From positions 75,645,045-75,709,044 of the forward strand of contig CM066985.1 in assembly GCA_033977485.1 (NCBI GenBank): a stretch of DNA of 64,000 bases. The letters are read 5' to 3'. A program made the position numbers and the translations under genes. How positions within the stretch are numbered: position 1 is the first letter of the stretch; every line of letters starts with the position of its first letter. Of the stretch, positions 38,944-50,449 are shown in pieces. Origin of the DNA: Hydrangea macrophylla (Eukaryota > Streptophyta > Magnoliopsida > Cornales > Hydrangeaceae). The notes below the pieces were generated by a model that saw only the letters and a list, made by a program, of their open reading frames with translations, had not been told where the DNA came from and ran no database searches.

Positions 38944-39102
38944 TGTTAGATATTAGTCTTTTGTTTTTTTTTTTTTTATGTTTACTTAGTTTATGTTTAG
39001 TCTATGGGTCTTAATGTAATATTTGGTTCTTATTATTCTTAATAATATAAAAGGGTAGAACACATTGTTCAACCCTAAGCTTCACAAAATATCTTGTTGA
39101 CA
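38944..39102 (+). repeat. Cop-A 3' LTR (159 bp)
   Basis: It starts TGTTAGATATTAG. It differs from the 5' LTR by a longer T run (about 7 extra) and a G-to-A change in TTCTT(G/A)TTATTC. Confidence 0.93.
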
Positions 39103-39312
39103 TATATATGTTATTTTCGTTAACTAATTTAATTTTTCTTATTACTTTTTATTAAGACCATATTTGGAGCCCAATGTTTTAGCTCTATAGCAATTTAAAT
39201 TAGACCCAATTTCTTTTGGCCTCTATCACACCCTAATGTATAGAAACCCAAAACTCTTTTATTTTTTTCCTCTCTAACCCTACTCTCCTTTTGGTCTCCT
39301 AGACCACCTCAC

Positions 39313-39374
<62 letters not shown>

Positions 39375-39836
39375 CTGAGGATTCAAGGTAAGATTTTGCC
39401 CTTGTAAATTATTTTCTGGAGTTATACAACATCACACACATACTAGATATGCCTAAATCAAAGCCTTAGGCATTGTCATGAATGATCACCACTAAAGCTT
39501 CATTTTTTTTTCAACCATCACCATATCACCACAAATCAGTCTCAAAATGACTCTTATGAATCCCTAATATTTCCCTAAGAGCAGTGTTTCAAAAGCCATA
39601 GTCAATGACCATGAATTTTGGATTTTTTCATTAGACCCACTTTCGATTTTATCCAAAATCTGTGCATATTAGTTAGATTTGTGTTTTCAAACCAATTTAT
39701 ATGGATATGGCTCGTCGAGAGGATCAATTTTCATATATGACTCGCCCTATTCCGTTGAGAAATGAGAAAGATATAGCCATATTTATAGTTATGTATATGT
39801 ATATATCTGTATCGATATATATATATATATGCCACA
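39103..39836 (+). repeat. Gyp-C 5' LTR, piece 2
   Basis: It matches the 3' LTR from about 60416 to 61140. It contains a long (GA)n run at 39316-39371 followed by AAGGTAAGATTTTGCC. It ends in CCACA (39832-39836), the target copy left of the Cop-B array. Confidence 0.92.
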
Positions 39837-40257
39837 TATTATAAAACTAATAATTAAACATGCAAACAATGAATAATTAACACAAGTGACACAAATATTT
39901 CATGTGGTTCGGCAATTTGCCTACGTCCACTGCAGAGGGGATCATATTTATTATTGTGATAACAGCACAATACAAGCACTTTTATCTTACCAGTATAGTA
40001 CACTGATATACTTCTTCGTTTGAATCTTCAATCTGATCTTTCACTAATTATCTTCTCTATCTCACTCCATCCCTTTTCATTGAGGATGTTCATTCCCTCT
40101 TATAAGAAACTCATTTATGTCTTCTTCTATACTCACATGACATGTAGATACAAATTCCTTAATCAAACTAAATCCAACAGCCATTCACATGTTACTTACC
40201 ACCAAAGTTGGATCCTTCCAAAGACATGTGATAGGCATCCATATTATATTCATAACA
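39837..40257 (-). repeat. Cop-B LTR, left (421 bp)
   Basis: On the minus strand it runs from TGTTATGAAT to TTTATAATA. The terminal dinucleotide is TA instead of the usual CA, and all three LTRs share this. Confidence 0.93.
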
Positions 40258-40271
40258 CTCCCCCTTGGATG
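40258..40271 (-). promoter_or_regulatory. Cop-B polypurine tract, unit 1
   Basis: The minus strand reads CATCCAAGGGGGAG directly before the LTR start. Confidence 0.8.
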
Positions 40272-40351
40272 TCTATCTAAAAGAGAATATTCTTGCCAAT
40301 CGATTGCTCCCCCTCATGTTGACATGACTATGAATTTTTTTTTTTTTTTTT

Positions 40352-43300
40352 TTAAGAAAACTCCTTCAGTCGGCGCATCCCAATGCTATGCACTAGCTTC
40401 TTGAACGTTGTTGCTGGTAGTGCTTTTGTGAATAGATCTGCCAGATTATCAATAGAGCGTATCTGTTGAACATTGATCTTACCCTTTTCTTGGAGCTCAT
40501 GTGTATAGAAGAATTTTGGTGAGATGTGCTTGGTTCTGTCACTTTTAATGAATCCCCCTCTGATTTGTGCTACACATGCAGCATTATCTTCATAGAGTGT
40601 TGTTGGTGTATCTTTGATTGAAGATAAGTCACATGACTCTTGTATATACTGTATCATAGATCTCAACCAAACACATTCACGACTGGTTTCATGTAGTGCA
40701 AGAATCTCGGAATGATTTGAAGAAGTGGCAGTTAGCGTCTGCTTCACAGATCGCCATGATATAGCAGTATCGCCACAAGTAAATACATAGCCGGTTTGAG
40801 ATCTAGCTTTGTGTGGGTCAGAAAGATAACCAGCATCAGCATATCCAACTAATGGTGATTTGGATTCCCTTGAATAAAATAATCCTAAATCAATTGTACC
40901 ACGAAGATAGCGAAAAATGTGCTTGATTCCGTTCCAATGTCTTCGAGTTGGAGCTGAGCTAAATCTTGCTAGCAAATTGACAGCAAATGCAATATCCGGT
41001 CGTGTACAATTTGCAAGATACATGAGGGCACCAATTGCACTCAGATATGGTACTTCGGAACCAAGTAACTCTTCTTTATCATCTTGAGGACGATAGGGAT
41101 CCTTCTTTACATCAAGTGATCGAACTACCATCGGAGTACTCAATGGATGAGCGTTATCCATATAGAAACGTTTTAAAATTTTCTCCGTATATGTGGATTG
41201 ATGTAAAAGGATCCCTTCAGGGAAATGCTCGAGTTGCAATCCAAGGCAAAATTTTGTTTTTCCGAGGTCTTTCATTTCAAATTCCTTCTTTAAATAATCA
41301 GCGGTTCTTGTGAGCTCTTCGGGAGTTCCAACAAGATTTAGATCATCTACATATACCGCAATAATTGTAAAGCCAGATTCTGATCTCTTAATGAAGATGC
41401 ATGGACACATAGGATTATTTATATATCCTTCTTTCAACAAGTATTCGCTTAGTCGATTGTACCACATACGTCCTGATTGCTTTAATCCGTATAAAGATCT
41501 TTGTAATTTTATCGAGTACATATTTCGTGGTTCAGAGGTATATGCTTTAGGCATTTTAAATCCTTCAGGGATCCTCATATGTATGTCACTATCTAGTGAT
41601 CCATATAAATATGCTGTAACCACGTCCATCAAGCGCATATCTAGTCCTTCGGAGACTGATAGGCTAATCAGGAATCGAAACGTAATAGCATCCATAACAG
41701 GAGAATATGTTTCATCATAATCTATACCAGGTCTCTGCGAGAAACCTTGTGCTACAAGTCTGGCCTTGTATCGCATAATCTCATCCTGTTCATTACGTTT
41801 CCGCACAAATACCCATTTGTATCCAACGGGATTTATGTCTCCAGGTGTACGAACTATAGGCCCAAATACTTCCCGTTTTTCCAATGAGTTCAACTCCGCT
41901 TGGATAGCCTCTTCCCATTTTGGCCAATCCTTTCTACATCGACATTCTTCAATACTATGTGGTTCAGGATCATCATCACTTTGGGTGATTTCAAGTGCTA
42001 CTGTAAAAGCAAATGCATGATCCATGACAATATTATTACGGTCGAGTAAATTTCCAGTGGATATATAATTTATCGATATTTCCGTATTGTCTAATACTTG
42101 TGCCTCTTCGGGGGCTATTTGTTCCTCTTCGGGGGAAGTATGATTACCAACGTTGGATTTATCAAGTATTGCAATCATGCCTTTTGAGGTTTCTCCAGGA
42201 ATTTCTACCTCATTCATTTGCCCCTTTAGTTTTCTCTTTCTAGGAACTTTGTCCTTTGAACCACTAGGTCTACCACGTTTCAAGCGTGTCGTAGACTTAC
42301 GTACTACTGTACTACCCGATTGTCCTGCAGGGACTTCAATTCTCGCAGGAGTGTTTAAAGCTGGTACATGTGATTTTATCACTTTCTTTGTATCAGTGAA
42401 TGCATCAGGCAGTTGATTTGCAATTTCTTGTAAATGAATGATCCTTTGTACTTCAAGTTCACATTGAGTAGTACGGGGGTCAAGATGAGACAGAGTCGAT
42501 GTTTGCCAAGAAATTTCTCGTTGAGCTTCAGGCTCCGGATTTGCTCCCCCTAATTGTGGGAATATTGTTTCATCAAAATGGCAATCTGCAAGCCTTGCCT
42601 TAAAGAGATCACCTGTTAGAGGTTCAAGATATCTTATTATAGATGGAGAATCAAAACCAACATAAATCCCAAGGCGTCGCTGAGGACCCATTTTTGTACG
42701 TTGTGGTGGTGCAATAGGAACTTGCACAGCACAACCAAATACTCTTAAATGAGAAACATTGGGTGGTTGCCCAAAAACGAGTTGTAACGGAGAGTATTTA
42801 TGATAAGCAGTTGGTCTAATGCGAACCAATGATGCAGCATGTAATATGGCATGACCCTAAGCAGAAACAGGTAGTTTCGTTCTTAAAAGTAAAGGTCTAG
42901 CAATCAATTTGAGACGTTTGATAAACGATTCAGCTAACCCATTTTGTGTGTGTACATGAGCAACAGGATGTTCAACATGAATACCAATAGACATGCAATA
43001 GTCATCAAAAACCTTAGATGTGAATTCACCGGCATTGTCAAGGCGTATAGCCTTTATAGGGTAGTCAGAAAATTGTGCTCGTAATCGAATGATTTGGGCA
43101 AGGAGCCTAGCAAATGCAGCGTTCCGGGATGACAACAAACAAACATGTGACCATCTAGTAGAGGCATCAAGTAAGACCATGAAATAAGAAAATGGTCCAG
43201 ATGCTGGATGGATAGGTCCACATATATCTCCTTGAATGCGTTCCAAAAATGTTGGGGATTCAAAGTTTACTTTTGTAGGAGATGGCCTTATAATCAATTT

Positions 43301-43933
43301 TCCTTGTGAACAAGCGGTACAAGGATTATTACTAGGTAAAAGAATTTTATGATTTTTCAAAGGATGTCCATGTGAGGTTTCAATGATTCTACGCATCATA
43401 ATAGCCCCAGGGTGGCCTAGACGGTCATGCCAAAGATCAAAAACTTTTGGGTCAGAAAACTTTTGGTTTATCACAACATGTGATTCAATAGTATTAATTG
43501 TTGTCTGGTACAACCCGGAGGGATGAGCATGAAGTTTTTCCAAAATATGCTTTTTGTTTGAAACAACTTTAGTGATGCAAAGGTAATCAATGTTACCCTC
43601 ATTAACAGTTTCAACGTGGTATCCATTTCGGCGGATATCTTTAAAACTGAGTAAATTCCTTCGGGATTTGCTGGAGTATAAAGCATTTTCTAAATGAATT
43701 GTTGTTCCTTTTGATAAAATTATGCTCGCCTTTCCAGATCCTTCAATGAGACTAGATGTACCAGATATTGTGTTCACACTAGCTTCTGCTAATTTTAAGT
43801 TCAAGAAAAATCTTTGGTCTCGGAGAATGGTATGTGTAGTTGCACTATCAACCAGACATATATCTCCGCCTTTCATCATGCAATCTATCAAGTAATAGAA
43901 TTTATATATTAGTACAAACAAATGTTTATTCAT
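40352..43933 (-). pseudogene. Cop-B pol, unit 1 (PR-INT-RT-RH) with one stop
   Basis: One minus-strand frame is broken only by TAG at 42857-42859. The first codons look non-coding, so the protein part probably begins near 43879. Protease has D-S-A-T-T-H, where most copia elements have D-S-G. The GAG-pre-integrase region (L-W-H-D-R-L-G-H) is followed by the integrase core up to the stop. RT continues from 42829 with Y-V-D-D-L, then RNase H with D-R-T-K-H and L-A-D-L-F-T-K-A-L. The stop falls in the conserved S-A-W-G-H-A block, where Trp is expected (TGG to TAG). The enzyme complex would copy and integrate the element. As it stands it cannot be made in one piece without readthrough. Confidence 0.9.
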
Positions 43934-44100
43934 TACTCAAGGAAAATACATGCATAGTGCTACAAGCCAAACTTTAATACATTAAGAAAAGTACATGCAT
44001 ATATAGTACTACAAGTCAAACTTTAATACATTAAGAAAAGTACATGCATATATAGTACTACAAGCCAAACATTAACACATAGCATAGATGGTCTAAACAC
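43885..44100 (-). other. Gag-pol spacer of Cop-B, unit 1 (possible intron)
   Basis: Gag and pol are in the same frame but separated by about 200 nt with several stops. The spacer contains a repeat of about 48 bp (AAGAAAAGTACATGCATATA near 43984 and 44033). On the minus strand a GT at 44100, a TACTAAT branch-like word and an AG at 43885 would remove 216 nt and keep the frame. The donor (GTGTTT) is weak. Confidence 0.35.
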
Positions 44101-45193
44101 ATTCATTGTTTAAGGGACCGAAGTAAGGATCGGAGTCAACCAGGAAATCAGCCACATCAAGATGAGTGATATCCAATGGATCATCGTGGTCAAAAAAATT
44201 TGTCTCTATCTTATCTTCTTTCCCTTTTCCTTTTATTGAGGCCTGATAGAGATCTACTAAATGTTTTGGCGTACGACAAGTACGCGACCAATGCCCTTTC
44301 ATGCCACATCTATAGCAGTCATTTTCATTTTTCTTGACAGCTCTTTGTACGCCTTTGCCATTTTTATTCCACTTCGGGTGGTAAGGTGCATTGTTCTTGT
44401 ATGGATGATAACCCTCACGATACCAATGTTTATTTTTTCCTTGACCACGACCATGACTACGACCATGACTACGACCACGACCACGGCCACGACTATGATC
44501 ATTTCCACGACCATATCCATGTTTGCCTCCTCGTCCAGCTCTTTGATTATTGTGTGGAACTTCATCCTTTTCAGCGAATGTGGTTCCATGTGCTTCAGGC
44601 AATGGCGCAGAGCCAGTTGGACGGCGATGATGATTTTTCATCAATAGTTCACTATTTTGTTCTGCCACGAGAAGACATGATATTAATGAAGAGTACTTCA
44701 TGAATCTCCGCTCTCGATATTGCTCCTGCAAGAGTACACTCGAGGGATGAAAAGTAGATAATGTCTTCTCTATCATCTCTGAATCAGTGACCGTTTCTCC
44801 ACACAATTCCAATTGAGAAGTAATTTGAAATAAAGCTGAATTATACTCTCCAACTGTCTTATGATCCTGGAATCGCAGTTGGATCCAGTTATATCGAGCT
44901 TTTGGTAAAGTAATTAATTTTATATGTTGGAAACGTTCTTTCAAATTGGTCCAGAGGACAAGAGGGCTTTTTACTACAAGATATTCATCTTGTAATCCTT
45001 CATGGATATGGTGTTGGATAAACTCTAGTGCACTGGCTTGGTCTCGTTCCGATTCATAATTTCCTTCTACAATAGTATTCCAAAGATCCTTTGCTTTTAG
45101 TCGTATTTCAGCTTTATGAGCCCATGATAGATAGTTGTTTCCCGAGATGTCCAGAGGTACAATTTTAAATTTGTCAAGATTCGACATATTCAA
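44093..45193 (-). CDS. Cop-B gag, unit 1
   Basis: A 366-residue frame starts at ATG 45193. The N-terminal half has the copia gag fold signature (W-x5-I-R-L, then W-x-L-K-E-R-F). An Arg/Gly/His-rich basic tract sits at about residues 220-255, and a C-x2-C-x4-H-x4-C knuckle (CYRCGMKGHWSRTC) at about 44270-44311. The acidic tail ends at TAG 44093. It would form the virus-like particle and bind RNA. The frame is intact. Confidence 0.88.
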   Translation of the reverse strand: MNMSNLDKFKIVPLDISGNNYLSWAHKAEIRLKAKDLWNTIVEGNYESERDQASALEFIQHHIHEGLQDEYLVVKSPLVLWTNLKERFQHIKLITLPKARYNWIQLRFQDHKTVGEYNSALFQITSQLELCGETVTDSEMIEKTLSTFHPSSVLLQEQYRERRFMKYSSLISCLLVAEQNSELLMKNHHRRPTGSAPLPEAHGTTFAEKDEVPHNNQRAGRGGKHGYGRGNDHSRGRGRGRSHGRSHGRGQGKNKHWYREGYHPYKNNAPYHPKWNKNGKGVQRAVKKNENDCYRCGMKGHWSRTCRTPKHLVDLYQASIKGKGKEDKIETNFFDHDDPLDITHLDVADFLVDSDPYFGPLNNECV

Positions 45194-45436
45194 ACACTAT
45201 ACAGATAAAAGAAAGTAAGGTTTAGAATCAAGTAAATGAAGGCATGCAAATAAACAGATTAATGTCTAATAAAGGATGCAATAATGTAAAATAAAATTTC
45301 TTTTTTAAGAGAATAATCAGTTAGATTTTCCATAATCTCTTCAAGATATTTCCTCTTCGGGAGGGTCATGAATTATCTCTACAAGAGACTTTTCAGCACA
45401 TGTATATATGCTTAATATATATATCGATAATCACTC

Positions 45437-45515
45437 AATTGCGTGATAGCAGAGTGGTGGGGACTGAGGATCTTTAACTCTAAGATCTCGGGTTCGAACC
45501 TGGCTATCCGCGATT
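45437..45515 (+). ncRNA. tRNA-like/SINE-like sequence 1, unit 1
   Basis: The A-box-like TAGCAGAGTGG (45447-45457) and the B box GGTTCGAACC (45491-45500) have tRNA-like spacing. The ends pair: AATTGCG with CGCGATT, and inside these GATAGC with GCTATC. A TTTT run follows at once, then (ATT)n. The T-arm stem is imperfect and no anticodon could be assigned, so this is a degenerate tRNA-derived sequence. It lies antisense to Cop-B. Confidence 0.45.
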
Positions 45516-45595
45516 GTTTTGTTTTATTATTATTATTATTATTATTATTTTTTTTTCTTAACTCTTTAGTTTTTTTTTCATTCAATAATAGTTAG

Positions 45596-45686
45596 ACAAT
45601 CGTGTGGTAGCAGAGTGGCAACGAACTGAGTGCCGAATAACCCACGTCCGCGGACTCGAGTTCGAACCTGGCTTCTGCATGGTTGT
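45596..45686 (+). ncRNA. tRNA-like/SINE-like sequence 2, unit 1
   Basis: The A-box-like TAGCAGAGTGG (45608-45618) and B box GAGTTCGAACC (45658-45668) are accompanied by outer arms ACAATCGTG and CATGGTTGT, which pair over 9 bp with wobbles. CTTTTG follows. It resembles the first copy and probably derives from the same tRNA-like family. Confidence 0.45.
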
Positions 45687-46168
45687 CTTTTGTTTTGTTT
45701 TGTTTTTTTTTCATTTACTCTACAAGAGTTATGTCTAAGATATCAATTATTTATTTACTACTTCTTCAAGAAGTTTATTTATTATCCCTTTGGGAGATAA
45801 CTCTTCAGGAGTATGCACACACATATAGAAAAGTAAATATATATATATATATATGTATATATGTATATATATCTCTTCAGGAGATTAGTTCATTAAGAAT
45901 ATAATGAGTTTTTCTGCAGAAGATTTATCTACTACCCCTTCAAGAGGTTTAGTAATTAACTCCTCAGGACTATTTTCAAATATGCCTCTTCAAGAGCCTA
46001 TAATCACTTCTTCATAAAAGTCTGCAACAAATTCCTCTTCGGGAGGAGTAAAATTTATAACCACTTCAGGGGTGTATACATGTATACATATATGTATATA
46101 TATATATATATAAGTTAAATAATATAGATATATTGTACCCTTTGTCATGAGCCAACCCAGTTGGTATA

Positions 46169-46184
46169 GGCTCATGCTGATAAC
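46169..46184 (-). promoter_or_regulatory. Cop-B primer-binding site, unit 1
   Basis: The minus strand reads GTTATCAGCATGAGCC, one base after the LTR end. It is a variant of the initiator tRNA-Met-type site found in some plant copia elements. Confidence 0.6.
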
Positions 46185-46185
46185 G

Positions 46186-46606
46186 TATTATAAAACTAAT
46201 AATTAAACATGCAAACAATGAATAATTAACACAAGTGACACAAATATTTCATGTGGTTCGGCAATTTGCCTACGTCCACTGCAGAGGGGATCATATTTAT
46301 TATTGTGATAACAGCACAATACAAGCACTTTTATCTTACCAGTATAGTACACTGATATACTTCTTCGTTTGAATCTTCAATCTGATCTTTCACTAATTAT
46401 CTTCTCTATCTCACTCCATCCCTTTTCATTGAGGATGTTCATTCCCTCTTATAAGAAACTCATTTATGTCTTCTTCTATACTCACATGACATGTAGATAC
46501 AAATTCCTTAATCAAACTAAATCCAACAGCCATTCACATGTTACTTACCACCAAAGTTGGATCCTTCCAAAGACATGTGATAGGCATCCATATTATATTC
46601 ATAACA
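46186..46606 (-). repeat. Cop-B LTR, middle (421 bp)
   Basis: It serves as the 5' LTR of unit 1 and the 3' LTR of unit 2. It appears identical by eye to the left and right LTRs. Confidence 0.93.
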
Positions 46607-46620
46607 CTCCCCCTTGGATG
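46607..46620 (-). promoter_or_regulatory. Cop-B polypurine tract, unit 2
   Basis: It is the same as the tract of unit 1 and directly abuts the middle LTR. Confidence 0.8.
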
Positions 46621-46700
46621 TCTATCTAAAAGAGAATATTCTTGCCAATCGATTGCTCCCCCTCATGTTGACATGACTATGAATTTTTTTTTTTTTTTTT

Positions 46701-49700
46701 TTAAGAAAACTCCTTCAGTCGGCGCATCCCAATGCTATGCACTAGCTTCTTGAACGTTGTTGCTGGTAGTGCTTTTGTGAATAGATCTGCCAGATTATCA
46801 ATAGAGCGTATCTGTTGAACATTGATCTTACCCTTTTCTTGGAGCTCATGTGTATAGAAGAATTTTGGTGAGATGTGCTTGGTTCTGTCACTTTTAATGA
46901 ATCCCCCTCTGATTTGTGCTACACATGCAGCATTATCTTCATAGAGTGTTGTTGGTGTATCTTTGATTGAAGATAAGTCACATGACTCTTGTATATACTG
47001 TATCATAGATCTCAACCAAACACATTCACGACTGGTTTCATGTAGTGCAAGAATCTCGGAATGATTTGAAGAAGTGGCAGTTAGCGTCTGCTTCACAGAT
47101 CGCCATGATATAGCAGTATCGCCACAAGTAAATACATAGCCGGTTTGAGATCTAGCTTTGTGTGGGTCAGAAAGATAACCAGCATCAGCATATCCAACTA
47201 ATGGTGATTTGGATTCCCTTGAATAAAATAATCCTAAATCAATTGTACCACGAAGATAGCGAAAAATGTGCTTGATTCCGTTCCAATGTCTTCGAGTTGG
47301 AGCTGAGCTAAATCTTGCTAGCAAATTGACAGCAAATGCAATATCCGGTCGTGTACAATTTGCAAGATACATGAGGGCACCAATTGCACTCAGATATGGT
47401 ACTTCGGAACCAAGTAACTCTTCTTTATCATCTTGAGGACGATAGGGATCCTTCTTTACATCAAGTGATCGAACTACCATCGGAGTACTCAATGGATGAG
47501 CGTTATCCATATAGAAACGTTTTAAAATTTTCTCCGTATATGTGGATTGATGTAAAAGGATCCCTTCAGGGAAATGCTCGAGTTGCAATCCAAGGCAAAA
47601 TTTTGTTTTTCCGAGGTCTTTCATTTCAAATTCCTTCTTTAAATAATCAGCGGTTCTTGTGAGCTCTTCGGGAGTTCCAACAAGATTTAGATCATCTACA
47701 TATACCGCAATAATTGTAAAGCCAGATTCTGATCTCTTAATGAAGATGCATGGACACATAGGATTATTTATATATCCTTCTTTCAACAAGTATTCGCTTA
47801 GTCGATTGTACCACATACGTCCTGATTGCTTTAATCCGTATAAAGATCTTTGTAATTTTATCGAGTACATATTTCGTGGTTCAGAGGTATATGCTTTAGG
47901 CATTTTAAATCCTTCAGGGATCCTCATATGTATGTCACTATCTAGTGATCCATATAAATATGCTGTAACCACGTCCATCAAGCGCATATCTAGTCCTTCG
48001 GAGACTGATAGGCTAATCAGGAATCGAAACGTAATAGCATCCATAACAGGAGAATATGTTTCATCATAATCTATACCAGGTCTCTGCGAGAAACCTTGTG
48101 CTACAAGTCTGGCCTTGTATCGCATAATCTCATCCTGTTCATTACGTTTCCGCACAAATACCCATTTGTATCCAACGGGATTTATGTCTCCAGGTGTACG
48201 AACTATAGGCCCAAATACTTCCCGTTTTTCCAATGAGTTCAACTCCGCTTGGATAGCCTCTTCCCATTTTGGCCAATCCTTTCTACATCGACATTCTTCA
48301 ATACTATGTGGTTCAGGATCATCATCACTTTGGGTGATTTCAAGTGCTACTGTAAAAGCAAATGCATGATCCATGACAATATTATTACGGTCGAGTAAAT
48401 TTCCAGTGGATATATAATTTATCGATATTTCCGTATTGTCTAATACTTGTGCCTCTTCGGGGGCTATTTGTTCCTCTTCGGGGGAAGTATGATTACCAAC
48501 GTTGGATTTATCAAGTATTGCAATCATGCCTTTTGAGGTTTCTCCAGGAATTTCTACCTCATTCATTTGCCCCTTTAGTTTTCTCTTTCTAGGAACTTTG
48601 TCCTTTGAACCACTAGGTCTACCACGTTTCAAGCGTGTCGTAGACTTACGTACTACTGTACTACCCGATTGTCCTGCAGGGACTTCAATTCTCGCAGGAG
48701 TGTTTAAAGCTGGTACATGTGATTTTATCACTTTCTTTGTATCAGTGAATGCATCAGGCAGTTGATTTGCAATTTCTTGTAAATGAATGATCCTTTGTAC
48801 TTCAAGTTCACATTGAGTAGTACGGGGGTCAAGATGAGACAGAGTCGATGTTTGCCAAGAAATTTCTCGTTGAGCTTCAGGCTCCGGATTTGCTCCCCCT
48901 AATTGTGGGAATATTGTTTCATCAAAATGGCAATCTGCAAGCCTTGCCTTAAAGAGATCACCTGTTAGAGGTTCAAGATATCTTATTATAGATGGAGAAT
49001 CAAAACCAACATAAATCCCAAGGCGTCGCTGAGGACCCATTTTTGTACGTTGTGGTGGTGCAATAGGAACTTGCACAGCACAACCAAATACTCTTAAATG
49101 AGAAACATTGGGTGGTTGCCCAAAAACGAGTTGTAACGGAGAGTATTTATGATAAGCAGTTGGTCTAATGCGAACCAATGATGCAGCATGTAATATGGCA
49201 TGACCCTAAGCAGAAACAGGTAGTTTCGTTCTTAAAAGTAAAGGTCTAGCAATCAATTTGAGACGTTTGATAAACGATTCAGCTAACCCATTTTGTGTGT
49301 GTACATGAGCAACAGGATGTTCAACATGAATACCAATAGACATGCAATAGTCATCAAAAACCTTAGATGTGAATTCACCGGCATTGTCAAGGCGTATAGC
49401 CTTTATAGGGTAGTCAGAAAATTGTGCTCGTAATCGAATGATTTGGGCAAGGAGCCTAGCAAATGCAGCGTTCCGGGATGACAACAAACAAACATGTGAC
49501 CATCTAGTAGAGGCATCAAGTAAGACCATGAAATAAGAAAATGGTCCAGATGCTGGATGGATAGGTCCACATATATCTCCTTGAATGCGTTCCAAAAATG
49601 TTGGGGATTCAAAGTTTACTTTTGTAGGAGATGGCCTTATAATCAATTTTCCTTGTGAACAAGCGGTACAAGGATTATTACTAGGTAAAAGAATTTTATG

Positions 49701-50282
49701 ATTTTTCAAAGGATGTCCATGTGAGGTTTCAATGATTCTACGCATCATAATAGCCCCAGGGTGGCCTAGACGGTCATGCCAAAGATCAAAAACTTTTGGG
49801 TCAGAAAACTTTTGGTTTATCACAACATGTGATTCAATAGTATTAATTGTTGTCTGGTACAACCCGGAGGGATGAGCATGAAGTTTTTCCAAAATATGCT
49901 TTTTGTTTGAAACAACTTTAGTGATGCAAAGGTAATCAATGTTACCCTCATTAACAGTTTCAACGTGGTATCCATTTCGGCGGATATCTTTAAAACTGAG
50001 TAAATTCCTTCGGGATTTGCTGGAGTATAAAGCATTTTCTAAATGAATTGTTGTTCCTTTTGATAAAATTATGCTCGCCTTTCCAGATCCTTCAATGAGA
50101 CTAGATGTACCAGATATTGTGTTCACACTAGCTTCTGCTAATTTTAAGTTCAAGAAAAATCTTTGGTCTCGGAGAATGGTATGTGTAGTTGCACTATCAA
50201 CCAGACATATATCTCCGCCTTTCATCATGCAATCTATCAAGTAATAGAATTTATATATTAGTACAAACAAATGTTTATTCAT
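46701..50282 (-). pseudogene. Cop-B pol, unit 2, with the same stop
   Basis: The translation is identical to unit 1 in both open parts, and the TAG at 49206-49208 is shared. The mutation therefore predates the duplication of the unit, or was homogenised afterwards. Confidence 0.9.
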
Positions 50283-50449
50283 TACTCAAGGAAAATACAT
50301 GCATAGTGCTACAAGCCAAACTTTAATACATTAAGAAAAGTACATGCATATATAGTACTACAAGTCAAACTTTAATACATTAAGAAAAGTACATGCATAT
50401 ATAGTACTACAAGCCAAACATTAACACATAGCATAGATGGTCTAAACAC
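50234..50449 (-). other. Gag-pol spacer of Cop-B, unit 2
   Basis: It matches the unit 1 spacer, including the internal repeat and the candidate splice signals (GT at 50449, AG at 50234). Confidence 0.35.

Larger units (their letters stand above)
45340..46075 (-). repeat. Cop-B leader with a cluster of short hairpins, unit 1
   Basis: The leader has no gene. Words of the type CCTCTTCGGGAGG, CTTCTTCAAGAAG, CTCTTCAGGAG and CTACAAGAGA recur a dozen times or more. Each is an imperfect palindrome with a small loop. TA microsatellites lie at about 45838-45872 and 46082-46112. Confidence 0.6.

Noticed and set aside
39316..39371. Long (GA)n run as a regulatory GAGA element
   Set aside because: The same run is in the other Gyp-C LTR at 60620; it is a microsatellite of the LTR and no regulatory role can be shown.
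40352..42829. Plus-strand frames opposite Cop-B pol and gag (for example 41310-41720, 44386-44703)
   Set aside because: They are antisense shadows of the long, domain-bearing minus-strand frames and recur identically in both units.
45437..45515. Functional tRNA gene
   Set aside because: A- and B-box words are present, but the T stem is mismatched and no canonical anticodon loop could be drawn, so it is listed only as tRNA-like.
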